Positions 1 through 7,413 of a stretch of DNA of 64,000 bases are shown one piece after another. The position numbers and the translations under genes were made by a program. Below the pieces are notes generated by a model that did not search any database, was not told the origin of the DNA, and saw nothing but the letters and a program-made list of their open reading frames with translations. The DNA lies in contig CAJNCI010000005.1 of assembly GCA_905221215.1 (NCBI GenBank), positions 43,795-107,794 on the forward strand. The letters run 5' to 3'. Within the stretch, counting starts at the first letter, position 1, and every line of letters starts with the position of its first letter. The stretch comes from a bacterium (lineage in GTDB: Bacteria; Bacillota; Bacilli; Lactobacillales; Streptococcaceae).

Positions 1-279
1 GTTCCTGTTGCTAAACAATATGATTTATCTAAAATTTATCTATTTGGCTCTTATGCTAGGGGTGAAGCTGATGGACAAAGTGATGTTGATATTGCTTTGG
101 AGTTAGAGGATGATTCGATATATTTTGATGTATATGGTAGGCTTTTAACTATTTTTGATGGTAATATAGATATTCTATTGGTTAGTGATTTACTTTCTCC
201 AAAAACGAATATTGGGAAGTTAGTTAAGAAAAATTTTTTGAATGATAGAGAGGTTATTTATGAGAAGTCAATCTCTTGA
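1..279 (+). CDS. mntA: MntA-type nucleotidyltransferase antitoxin (5' end outside window)
   Basis: Only the C-terminal 92 residues are present; the reading frame is open at base 1 so the start lies to the left. The visible part contains the minimal nucleotidyltransferase signature GSYARGEADGQSDVD, with the GS dipeptide and the DxD metal-binding pair. In the MntA/HepT family this enzyme AMPylates a tyrosine of the HEPN toxin and so neutralises it. The stop codon overlaps the next gene by 20 bases, the usual antitoxin-toxin coupling. Family and pairing are well supported; activity here is inferred. Confidence 0.85.
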   Translation, partial: VPVAKQYDLSKIYLFGSYARGEADGQSDVDIALELEDDSIYFDVYGRLLTIFDGNIDILLVSDLLSPKTNIGKLVKKNFLNDREVIYEKSIS

Positions 280-634
280 AACTGATATAGCCTATTTGAA
301 GGATATGATTTTATATCTTGATAAGGCTGTTGCTGTTTTGGAAAAAGCAAGAAGATATAATTTACCTTTAGATGATGATATGGTAGTTGATTCTATCGCT
401 ATGAATTTAGGACAAGTAGGAGAACAGTTATCCTTAGGCAAATTATCAGAGGAAGTAAAACAGAAGTATTCAGATAGGATAAACTGGATTCAGATAAAAG
501 GTTTTAGAAATTTTATTTATCATAATTATTCCAACTTAAATTTTAAAATTATAGAGGATATATTGAAGGAATCTGTTCCCAAAACGAAAGAATCTTTATA
601 CTCGATTATAATAGAATTAGAAGGTGAATCATAA
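260..634 (+). CDS. hepT: HepT-like HEPN toxin (putative RNase)
   Basis: This encodes about 124 residues, all predicted helical, of the HEPN/DUF86 family. The active-site motif is R83-N-F-I-Y-H88-N-Y90, matching Rx4HxY: R and H form the RNase site and the last tyrosine is the AMPylation target in characterised MntA/HepT pairs. I start it at the ATG at 260, which has a GAGAGG ribosome site at 248-253; an upstream in-frame ATG at 242 would lie on that site. It overlaps the end of the MNT gene. Both conserved motifs are intact, so a working toxin is likely. Confidence 0.85.
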   Translation: MRSQSLETDIAYLKDMILYLDKAVAVLEKARRYNLPLDDDMVVDSIAMNLGQVGEQLSLGKLSEEVKQKYSDRINWIQIKGFRNFIYHNYSNLNFKIIEDILKESVPKTKESLYSIIIELEGES

Positions 635-711
635 ACTAGAAAATATTATTTTTCAGAAAGACAAACTATAAAGACGTATGAAAGATTTGCTAGAAATCGA
701 CAAATTTTGTT

Positions 712-1083
712 CCTCAAAAAACGAATACTTTCATAAGAGAAATTCTTATTGATGAAGATTTAATATCTGTATTGGATGCATTGAAAGAGGAACAAGATAA
801 GGTTCTTTATAATCGTGACGAATTAAAGAAATATGATTTGATCTTTTGTGATAGAAGGTATAAACTTTCTACAAATTATGGATTGAATAAATGCTTGAAA
901 GTATTTTTATCCGAACTTGGGATAGGTAGTCAAACCATGATAGCAACAGCAGGCAGGCATATTTACGGTTCATATTTATTATCAAAAGGTGTTGATATAT
1001 GGGCTGTTTCAAGATTACTAAGGCATAAAGATATACAACAAATTATTCAAACTTACGGACATACTCTAAAAGAGGGTTATTAA
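712..1083 (+). pseudogene. Decayed tyrosine recombinase (integrase), C-terminal part
   Basis: The frame from 712 resembles the catalytic half of phage/ICE integrases, ending in RLLRHKDIQQIIQTYGH with the late histidine and the nucleophile tyrosine. The HxxR box is degraded to TAGRH, where the family has HxLRH, and nothing upstream restores the N-terminal DNA-binding domain. Upstream bases 640-711 carry shifted frames. It is best read as a leftover of the element that delivered the toxin-antitoxin pair. Confidence 0.7.
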
Positions 1084-1153
1084 TAAAAAGTATGATTTAG
1101 TAAGAGAATGAATGTTAGTAAAAGGATAAAATAATTTTGACCAATTAAATAGG

Positions 1154-1192
1154 AAAAATAAGGACTTCCTTTATTAGAATGTCCTTATTTTT
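1154..1192. terminator. Bidirectional terminator-like hairpin
   Basis: A perfect 12-bp inverted repeat (AAAAATAAGGAC at 1154-1165 with GTCCTTATTTTT at 1181-1192) has A-rich and T-rich outer arms, so it could terminate in either direction. It follows the integrase remnant. Confidence 0.7.
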
Positions 1193-1199
1193 ATTATGG

Positions 1200-1393
1200 A
1201 ATTGGACAAATGAGGTAAAGGTTCAGATTTATGAATTCAGAAAGCAAGTACAAAGCTTTAAACAGCTTTCGAAAAGATTTGGTGTGGATTTTTTGGGCTA
1301 AGGTTTGTGACAAGATGAATTGATTATTATGAACTAGAGAGTGTAAAAAATGGGGAAAATCCTTATTATTCTCCTGAATTTGATATGTTGTAA
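1200..1393 (+). pseudogene. Remnant of IS3-family orfA transposase
   Basis: Two stretches in different frames recall the N-terminus of streptococcal IS3-family OrfA proteins. The first (1200-1302) reads VQIYEFRKQVQSFKQLSKRF and continues to a stop; the second (from 1331) reads ELESVKNGENPYYSPEFDML before a stop at 1391. Together they keep the helix-turn-helix 'SFKQLSKRFGV' and the 'YYSPE' block in the right order, with a frameshift between. The same frame stays open for 47 further codons (1394-1537) without recognisable similarity. The rest of 1084-1651 holds nothing else I can identify apart from the hairpin and promoter listed here. Confidence 0.6.
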
Positions 1394-1586
1394 AAGACTA
1401 TTTCTGGTCTGTTAAATCTATCAATAGCAAAATCTAAACGTGATAGTCTAACATCTAGTACATTTAATGTTAATAGTTTTATCAATCGCTTGAGTAAGAA
1501 AATTTCAAAAGAAGAAGGGATAGGTTTTCAAAGGTAACCTATCTAGTCATTGCTTATATATAATTTGTATCTTTTGCTTTATTAAT

Positions 1587-1615
1587 TTGTATTTAAAATT
1601 TAATCATGTTACAAT
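1587..1615 (+). promoter_or_regulatory. Promoter of the RRNPP-type regulator
   Basis: TTGTAT (1587-1592) and TACAAT (1610-1615) are separated by 17 bases and lie about 37 bases upstream of the GTG start of the regulator. Confidence 0.6.
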
Positions 1616-1651
1616 TGAAATTGAAATCGAATAGAAAAGGAAAATGCAAAC

Positions 1652-2518
1652 GTGGGTACACTATTAGCAACAAGATTAAAAAATAGACGAAAAGAATTAA
1701 AAATGTCTCAGCGAGAATTGGCTGAGGGGATATGTAAACAGGGGCAGATTAGTCGATTAGAGAATGGAGAATTTACTCCAGGAGCAGACTTTTTATATGC
1801 TCTGTCTAAGAAGTTAAAAGTTAGTATAGATTATTTTTTTAATGAGCAGATTGGAGAGGAGATTGATGAGTTATCAGAGTTTAAGAAGTTAGCCCAGACA
1901 TTTATCACAAATCGAAATTATGAGTCTTTGAAATATATATATGAATTAGAGAGTGTAAAGGTACATCGCTTGTCTCTAGTAGATAAGTTTTATATGGAGT
2001 GGATAAAATCTCTTATAGATTTTTATCTCTATGGGCAAAAAGAGGAGGGTGTGGCAAGATTGGAGAAGGTACTGTCTCAGTTAAATGTAACTGACCTGAT
2101 CTACCTTCAAGTTTCAAATACTCTATTTAATTTTTATTATGATATTGAAGATTTAGAGAGTTTTAATGAAATTCGAGAAAAGTTAGAGTATCAAGTAAAT
2201 CAACTCAAGTTAAACACAATCGAAGAATTAAACCTTTCTATTAAATTTAATTATAATGTTTGTCGCTATCTATGGTTGCAGAATAATACTGAAGAGGCTA
2301 TTACTAAAATCACAGATACGATAAAGCAATGTAAGACGTATAGAACAACATATCTTTTGGCTGATTTGTATGTATTGATGGGAAATGTCAGTAAGAATTT
2401 TTCTTCTAAAGTTGCAGTAAAAGAGTACTTTGAAACGGCTTATTTCCTGTATAAGCTTGAGGGCAATATGTCAATGGCTCTTAAAATCGAGCATTATATT
2501 GCAGATATAACAGAATAG
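1652..2518 (+). CDS. RRNPP/PlcR-like transcriptional regulator with TPR domain
   Basis: This 288-residue protein has an N-terminal Xre-type helix-turn-helix (about residues 6-62, including MSQRELAEGICKQGQISRLE). An all-helical C-terminal part of about 220 residues has the spacing of TPR-like repeats. That layout and length fit the peptide-sensing RRNPP family (PlcR, TprA and relatives), which bind small secreted peptides. I chose the GTG start at 1652, with AAAGGA at 1636-1641. No convincing cognate peptide gene is visible next to it. A hairpin terminator follows, so it is probably monocistronic. The ligand and targets are unknown. Confidence 0.75.
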   Translation: MGTLLATRLKNRRKELKMSQRELAEGICKQGQISRLENGEFTPGADFLYALSKKLKVSIDYFFNEQIGEEIDELSEFKKLAQTFITNRNYESLKYIYELESVKVHRLSLVDKFYMEWIKSLIDFYLYGQKEEGVARLEKVLSQLNVTDLIYLQVSNTLFNFYYDIEDLESFNEIREKLEYQVNQLKLNTIEELNLSIKFNYNVCRYLWLQNNTEEAITKITDTIKQCKTYRTTYLLADLYVLMGNVSKNFSSKVAVKEYFETAYFLYKLEGNMSMALKIEHYIADITE

Positions 2519-2523
2519 TAAAG

Positions 2524-2551
2524 ACGATGTTCAATTAAGCATCGTTTTTTT
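2524..2551 (+). terminator. Rho-independent terminator after the regulator
   Basis: ACGATG (2524-2529) pairs with CATCGT (2540-2545), followed by a run of seven T. Confidence 0.75.
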
Positions 2552-2611
2552 AATCCAGAAAGATACAAATATGTATTTAATAAAAATAAATAAAAAACAT
2601 TATTAAAATTC

Positions 2612-2640
2612 TTGACATTATTATATTGAAGTGCTAAAAT
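2612..2640 (+). promoter_or_regulatory. Promoter of the CYTH gene
   Basis: A consensus TTGACA (2612-2617) and TAAAAT (2635-2640) have exact 17-base spacing. It gives a leader of about 100 bases before the CYTH start codon at 2752. Confidence 0.8.
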
Positions 2641-2751
2641 GAGTACAAGAAAATATTAGGCTTTTTGTCCATAAAACATCTACAGAAACTTACTATAGAC
2701 TGAGTGAATGTAAAGAGACTTCAGCCTTTGAAGAATTGAGAGGTAAAATTA

Positions 2752-3309
2752 ATGAATGAATTAGAAGTTAGATTTGAACTCAACGATGAGAAAGATTATA
2801 ATAATGCTATTTCATATTTAGAAAAATCTTATAAATTTAAGAATGAAAATAAGCAAGTTGATGAATATTTTAAAACAAAAGGAAGAGAATTTGAAAATGA
2901 TGAGGTAGGTAGCTTTATCTACAGAATTCGTCAAGAAGATGATAATAGAGCAAGTATTTTCACAAGAAAAGATACGATAAAACAAGGAATGTGGAGTGAA
3001 AGTGAAATAGAGTTAGAATCTGAAAAATTAGAATTTGTAAGAAATATCTTGCAAGATGGATTTTCAAATATTTTCACAATAAGTAAACATAGAAAGACTT
3101 ATCATGATGAATTAGAAAATAAAACGATTAATCTAGATAAGATTGATGGTCTTGGGTTTTATCTTGAGATAGAGATTTTAGGAGATTTTTCAAAAGAAGA
3201 TTATAGTAATTTTTATGATAAAATGTGCGGAGAGTTCTCGTTTTTAAATTCAAAAATAGAAACAAAGGGCTATGTCCAATTAATGAGAGAAAAAAATGGA
3301 CGTAATTAA
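2752..3309 (+). CDS. CYTH-domain protein (CyaB/thiamine triphosphatase-like)
   Basis: This 185-residue protein begins with NELEVRFEL, a variant of the ExExK signature of CYTH enzymes in which the lysine is arginine. Later charged strands (YRIRQEDD, SIFTRKD, ESEIELES, YLEIEIL) fit the alternating acidic and basic strands of the triphosphate tunnel. CYTH proteins hydrolyse or cyclise triphosphorylated substrates such as ThTP, ATP or polyphosphate; the substrate here is unknown. A GAGAGG site lies just upstream of the ATG. The stop codon falls exactly where an MFS-gene fragment begins, so the natural C-terminus may have been altered by recombination. Confidence 0.75.
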   Translation: MNELEVRFELNDEKDYNNAISYLEKSYKFKNENKQVDEYFKTKGREFENDEVGSFIYRIRQEDDNRASIFTRKDTIKQGMWSESEIELESEKLEFVRNILQDGFSNIFTISKHRKTYHDELENKTINLDKIDGLGFYLEIEILGDFSKEDYSNFYDKMCGEFSFLNSKIETKGYVQLMREKNGRN

Positions 3310-3413
3310 AATTATCAAATAGTCTTGTTGGGATTGTTTACTCAATTACTGGATTTGGAAGTTTGATAGCAGTAACCTTTCTTTCTACTTTTTGAATAAG
3401 AAGGATGCCTTTA
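3305..3413 (+). repeat. Diverged fragment of the neighbouring MFS gene
   Basis: About 109 bases match bases 4495-4604 inside the MFS transporter gene, with about six substitutions and one single-base deletion. The match starts at AATTAAAATTATC, overlapping the stop of the CYTH gene, and ends at a CCTTTA just before the hairpin cluster. The imperfect identity means either an old duplication or DNA from another allele. It encodes no usable protein. Confidence 0.8.
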
Positions 3414-3437
3414 GGGATAGTGGTAAGTGATACTAAA

Positions 3438-3570
3438 GCCTCTTTGAGAGGCAAGTGACGAATCAAGAGCAATAAGGCTTGAACAACGTGAAAGCCAGCG
3501 TCTTTAGGCGCTGGCTGGTAGTTTGGGCTTATAGCCCTGGGACAAACCACCCGTTTGACGGGTGGTCATG
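3438..3570 (+). mobile_element. IS200/IS605-like right-end remnant with hairpin array
   Basis: Four hairpins follow one another: GCCTCT/AGAGGC (3438-3452), AGCCAGCG/CGCTGGCT (3493-3516), GGGCT/AGCCC (3525-3537) and ACCACCCG/CGGGTGGT (3546-3566). A subterminal perfect hairpin with short flanking bases is how the right end of an IS200/IS605 element looks. In tnpB-bearing members the preceding structured stretch is the omega RNA scaffold. No tnpA or tnpB remains upstream. The identification rests on structure and recollection of the family, not on a database match. Confidence 0.5.
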
Positions 3571-3779
3571 ATTATTATGAAATAGATGGTACTTGTTATC
3601 TTGATTTTAGAGTATCTGGCGAGGATGTATATTTCATTGAGTTAGTAACTATGTATGGTTTAAGTGAAAATAGTGCGGTACCAACTCTTGCAAAGAGGTT
3701 TGGAATAAGTCTTACCGATTTAATAAAAAGTGATATTCATCGTGGTTTAACTAGAAAGAAGGGACATTTTGGATATTAA
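3570..3779 (+). pseudogene. C-terminal fragment of an unrecognised gene
   Basis: From the end of the last hairpin an open frame encodes 69 residues (DYYEIDGTCYLDF to GLTRKKGHFGY) with no start codon of its own; the only in-frame start is a TTG at 3555 inside the hairpin. The sequence looks like genuine coding DNA cut at its 5' end by the inserted element. I do not recognise the family. Its stop overlaps the start of the MFS gene, so the two were probably one transcription unit. Confidence 0.5.
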
Positions 3780-4982
3780 CAAGAAAACGTTTTATACAAT
3801 TACTTTTGGTGAATTTATATCAAATATTGGAGATAGATTTCAGAAAATTGCTTTTCCAATCTTAATTTACCAAGAATTTCATTCGTCTTTTGCAATGGGA
3901 GGAATGGTGATTATTGAATTGCTACCTCAATTCTTCTTGGGATTTGTTATGGGTTACTTATTGGATAATTTCAATAAGAAAAAATACTATTATGGTCTAC
4001 ATTAATACCTGCATTATTATGTAGTGTAATACCGATTTTATCTAAATATTCAGTTTCTATATTTTTTTACTATGTTATTGCATTTTTGATACCTTTATTT
4101 TCGACACTTTTTCAAACAGGATTCTCAGTCATTACTCCTGCTTTATTTGAGAAGGAAGAATTACAAAAATATAATTCTCAATTTCAAGGTGTACGAACTA
4201 TTTCAAAATTAATTTCTCCAGCTCTAGCAGGGGTATTAATGTTAAAGTTTAATATTAATAGTATTTTTTTTATAAATAGTGCTTCTTTCTTATTGTTATT
4301 TCTTTCAATACTAATTTCATATATTCCAGATCAAGAACACAAGGAGAATGGTAATGATGATATAAAAGAAATTTTTGTAGGTTTTAAAGAGAACTTTACA
4401 AATATTAAGTTGAGGATTTCTTTACTCTTTACTATTGTTGTGAATATCGCTATGCTAGGCTTCAATGCAACGATTATTTATTATTTACAGGATCAATTAA
4501 AATTATCAAATAGTCTTGTTGGAATTGTATACTCAATTGCTGGATTTGGTAGTTTGATAGCAGTAACCTTTCTTTCTACGTTTTTGAATAAGAAGGATAC
4601 CTTTATCTTAATGAATATATCAATGGTAACTATCCCACTTGTCATTATGGCAAGCGGAATAGTAGAAAATTGGATATTTTTTGGAATTTGTTACTCAATT
4701 TTGAGTGGACTAATTACAATAGCTTCTGTCTCAATTACAACAATACAGCAACAAGAAAGTACTGAGTATAATATTGGTAAAATACTTTCTAGTTCTTTTG
4801 TAATAGCTACCATTTTTGCTCCTTTTGGAGGGATACTGGCTGCTTATTTTAATTGGCTTTTAAACCCGAGATTAAGTCTAGTTATTTTGGGATTATTAAG
4901 TAGTTTATTGGTTATTCTTATAAAGAGTTATGAAAAAAAGCTAACTAAGAAAAGAACTGCAATATTTATAAAGGAAGATTAG
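3769..4982 (+). pseudogene. MFS efflux transporter, frameshifted at an A tract
   Basis: The first frame (3769-4005) encodes a typical MFS N-terminus (FGEFISNIGDRFQKIAFPI, then two hydrophobic segments) and stops early. The rest, with about ten more membrane segments, reads in the next frame from about 3984 to 4982. Joined, they give about 404 residues, like the MFS_3 family of Mef-type drug exporters. The break lies at AAGAAAAAATAC (3975-3986); one more A would restore the frame, giving KILLWSTLIPALL. The start is TTG at 3769 with AAGGGA upstream. It could be inactive, phase-variable, or rescued by -1 slippage. Confidence 0.75.
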
Positions 4983-5036
4983 TGGGTTAATTATCATTAG
5001 AAAAAATAATATTAATTCGTAGTAAAATAAAAAAAT

Positions 5037-5069
5037 GAAAAAGGTTTTACATAATGTACTACCTTTTTC
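5037..5069 (+). terminator. Terminator after the MFS gene
   Basis: GAAAAAGGT (5037-5045) pairs with ACCTTTTTC (5061-5069) around a 15-base loop, 55 bases after the stop of the MFS gene. Confidence 0.65.
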
Positions 5070-5121
5070 AGATTTAATAATTATTTAGGAGATAGAACTA
5101 GAAACCAAAAATACTGAATCT

Positions 5122-5175
5122 TGAACTGCACCCCAAAAGTAAGATTTTTTCTGTCTAACTTTTGGGGTCAGTACA
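5122..5175. repeat. Abutting inverted ends like those of an IS3-family element
   Basis: TGAACTGCACCCCAAAAGT on one side and its near-inverse ACTTTTGGGGTCAGTACA on the other enclose only about 18 bases. TG-starting ends with CCCCAAAAGT recall streptococcal IS3-family termini. No transposase lies between, so this is either a collapsed element, a mini-element, or a hairpin used as terminator for the leftward Cof gene. It marks the junction between the accessory patchwork and core genes. Confidence 0.5.
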
Positions 5176-5218
5176 GTATCTCTAACTTCTGGAGTGCTTT
5201 TTCTATATTCAAATTATT

Positions 5219-6025
5219 TTACAGTACCCATGTACGGATGGCATGGGCAACGCCAGATTCGTCATTTGTTTTGGTGATGTATTTGGCGATTTTTTTGATT
5301 TCTGGATTTCCGTTTTCCATGACTACAGGGTTGCCAACGACTTCCAGCATGGCACGGTCATTTTCTTCGTCACCGATAGCCATGGTTTGATCTTTGGTCA
5401 ATCCGAGTTTTTCAGCTAGGTGAGTGATGGCTGAACCCTTGTCTACATTCTTTTTAAGGAGTTCGAGGTAGAAAGGAGCAGATTTGTTGACGGAGTAGCG
5501 TTCGTAAAATTCGGCTGGAATTTTTTCAATCGCAGCATCGAGAATTTCTGGTTCATCGATAAACATACACTTGACGATTTCTTTGTCAGCCATTTCTTCA
5601 GGAGTGCGGTAGAAGATGGGCATGCTGACGAGGGTTGATTCGTGCACAGTGTATTTTCCGATATTGCGATTGGCAGTGTAGATACCGTCCTTGGTAATGG
5701 CATGCATGTGGACACCGAGCTTGCGACTGAGGAATTCCATATCCAGATAATCCTCATAGGTCAAGGATTCGCTGATAATCTCATGTCCTGTAGCAGTTTC
5801 TTGGACCAGGGCCCCGTTGAAGGTTACCACATAGTCACCCTCGTCTCTCAACTGCAAGTCGTCTAGAAGTTTGGCAACACCTGCGATAGGGCGACCAGTT
5901 GCAATCACGACTTTGACACCAGCTTCTTTGGCATCTTGGATGGCAGAAAAGACTTCAGGAGTGATTTCCTTTTGGCTGTTGACTAGGGTTCCGTCAATAT
6001 CAACGGCAATTAGTTTAATACTCAT
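5219..6025 (-). CDS. Cof-type HAD phosphatase
   Basis: This 268-residue protein starts with IKLIAVDIDGTLVNS, the DxDGT nucleophile motif of HAD hydrolases. It has the TGRP segment near residue 44 and the late GDEENDRAMLE acidic motif, the plan of the Cof/YidA subfamily (class IIB cap). Such enzymes dephosphorylate sugar phosphates or similar small molecules in the cytoplasm; the substrate here cannot be told. It lies 12 bases downstream of the HD-domain gene on the same strand, so the two form an operon. Two other Cof-type genes in the window are diverged paralogues, not recent copies. Confidence 0.9.
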   Translation of the reverse strand: MSIKLIAVDIDGTLVNSQKEITPEVFSAIQDAKEAGVKVVIATGRPIAGVAKLLDDLQLRDEGDYVVTFNGALVQETATGHEIISESLTYEDYLDMEFLSRKLGVHMHAITKDGIYTANRNIGKYTVHESTLVSMPIFYRTPEEMADKEIVKCMFIDEPEILDAAIEKIPAEFYERYSVNKSAPFYLELLKKNVDKGSAITHLAEKLGLTKDQTMAIGDEENDRAMLEVVGNPVVMENGNPEIKKIAKYITKTNDESGVAHAIRTWVL

Positions 6026-6037
6026 AAATTTCCTCTT

Positions 6038-7342
6038 CTAGTTTTTATTTGGGATAAAATGATCGTTCTCAATCAAGTGTAAAAATTGCTGGGTAATACT
6101 TGCGAAGATGCTATTTTGGTCCAACATTTCTTTTGGAAAATAAAAGCGATTATCTCCGTGGCGACTGCCGGCAAGAGATTGAACGATAGGGGACAGGCTA
6201 GAGAGTTCTGCTAGTTGACCATTTTTTTGTAAGATCTCAATCTGTGTCCTTGGATTTTCAGATTCGGGACGATAGATATCATAAGGGAGGTCAAAGTTCT
6301 TATGAATAGCAGTGTAGTAGTCGGGATCAAAGCCGATGTCCTCAACCAATTTTCTCATGCTAGCGAGTTGCTCTTGGTCTTCTTGTGAAAAGGTAATGGA
6401 TTTAAAGACCTTGCGGTTGACAAAGCGTTGCGACAGGTCTGCAAGTATTTTGTCAGGACTGGTCATCCAGAGCTGGAAGTAGGTATTCATCACACCATCA
6501 TCTAGAGCCAGATAGTCAGATAAGGTCACATTTTTTTCAAAGAAAGGTAGGAGGTGTGGGGAAGTTCGTGCAAAGAAGTCTTTGTCCTCAGGATAGAGTT
6601 CCTTGGCGCGCTTGAGAAGATTCTGTAGGAGAACTTCCATAGCCCGAGTTGCTGGGTGGAAATAGACCTGCATATACATCTGGTAGCGACTGAGAACATA
6701 GTCTTCGATGGCATGCATGCCGTTGCGCTGAAAGGCGATGCCATTTTCGACAGGACGAATGACTCGGAGGATGCGAGTCAGGTCAAATTCCCCATAGGAT
6801 GCTCCTGTAAAATAGGAGTCGCGCAAGAGATAGTCCATGCGGTCCGCATCAATCTGACTGGAAATGAGTTGCACGACCTGCTTGTTAGGATAGGTATGGT
6901 CAATGACACTGGCTACCTTTTCTGGAAAATCTGGCGCTACTTGTAGTAGGACTTGGTGAATCTCCGTTTCAGGACTTTGGATAATCTCCTGAGTAATGGC
7001 TTCGTGGTCTGTATCAAAGAGATGTTCAAAAGTATGGGAGTAGGCACCATGCCCAAGGTCATGTAGGAGAGCAGCTGTCATGGTTAAGAGAGACTCAGAA
7101 GGATTCCATTCGTCTGGATATTTTTCTTCAAAAATCTCCGTGATGCGTCGTGCAATTTCATAGACTCCTAGACAGTGAGAGAAGCGACTATGTTCTCCAC
7201 CGTGGAAGGTATAACTGGAAGTTCCCAGTTGTTTGATACGACGCAAACGCTGAAATTCTTTTGTATTAATCAAGTCATAGATGATTTGATTATTGACATG
7301 GATGTAGTTGTGAACTGGGTCACGGAATACTTTTTCGTTCAT
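6038..7342 (-). CDS. HD-domain phosphohydrolase (dGTPase-like)
   Basis: This 434-residue protein carries the HD metal site: H51 and H56 in GEHSRFSHCLG, H94-D95 in LLHDLGHGAYSH, and a later aspartate in SSQIDADRMDYLL. The order is that of the YwfO/dGTPase-related HD proteins of Firmicutes. Family members hydrolyse nucleotides, some of them dGTP; the substrate here is inferred only. An extended -10 (TGCTATAAT on the minus strand) ends 6 bases before the ATG, suggesting a nearly leaderless mRNA. It is the first gene of a two-gene operon with the Cof phosphatase. Confidence 0.85.
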   Translation of the reverse strand: MNEKVFRDPVHNYIHVNNQIIYDLINTKEFQRLRRIKQLGTSSYTFHGGEHSRFSHCLGVYEIARRITEIFEEKYPDEWNPSESLLTMTAALLHDLGHGAYSHTFEHLFDTDHEAITQEIIQSPETEIHQVLLQVAPDFPEKVASVIDHTYPNKQVVQLISSQIDADRMDYLLRDSYFTGASYGEFDLTRILRVIRPVENGIAFQRNGMHAIEDYVLSRYQMYMQVYFHPATRAMEVLLQNLLKRAKELYPEDKDFFARTSPHLLPFFEKNVTLSDYLALDDGVMNTYFQLWMTSPDKILADLSQRFVNRKVFKSITFSQEDQEQLASMRKLVEDIGFDPDYYTAIHKNFDLPYDIYRPESENPRTQIEILQKNGQLAELSSLSPIVQSLAGSRHGDNRFYFPKEMLDQNSIFASITQQFLHLIENDHFIPNKN

Positions 7343-7348
7343 ATGACC

Positions 7349-7357
7349 ATTATAGCA
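7349..7357 (-). promoter_or_regulatory. Extended -10 promoter of the HD-domain gene
   Basis: On the minus strand TGCTATAAT occupies 7357-7349. Only six bases separate it from the ATG at 7342, and there is no Shine-Dalgarno in between. The -35 region (TACCAA) is poor, as expected for an extended -10 promoter. Confidence 0.55.
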
Positions 7358-7413
7358 AAATCCTGCTCTTTTTGGTAAAATAGTAGGACAAGAGAGAAGA
7401 AAGAGGACTTGAT

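Noticed and set aside
2577..2618. Minus-strand 13-codon hydrophobic ORF (MSRILIMFFIYFY) near the RRNPP-type regulator, as a signalling peptide
   Set aside because: It is shorter than known precursors, lacks a ribosome site and overlaps the consensus promoter of the CYTH gene; AT-rich DNA yields such strings by chance.
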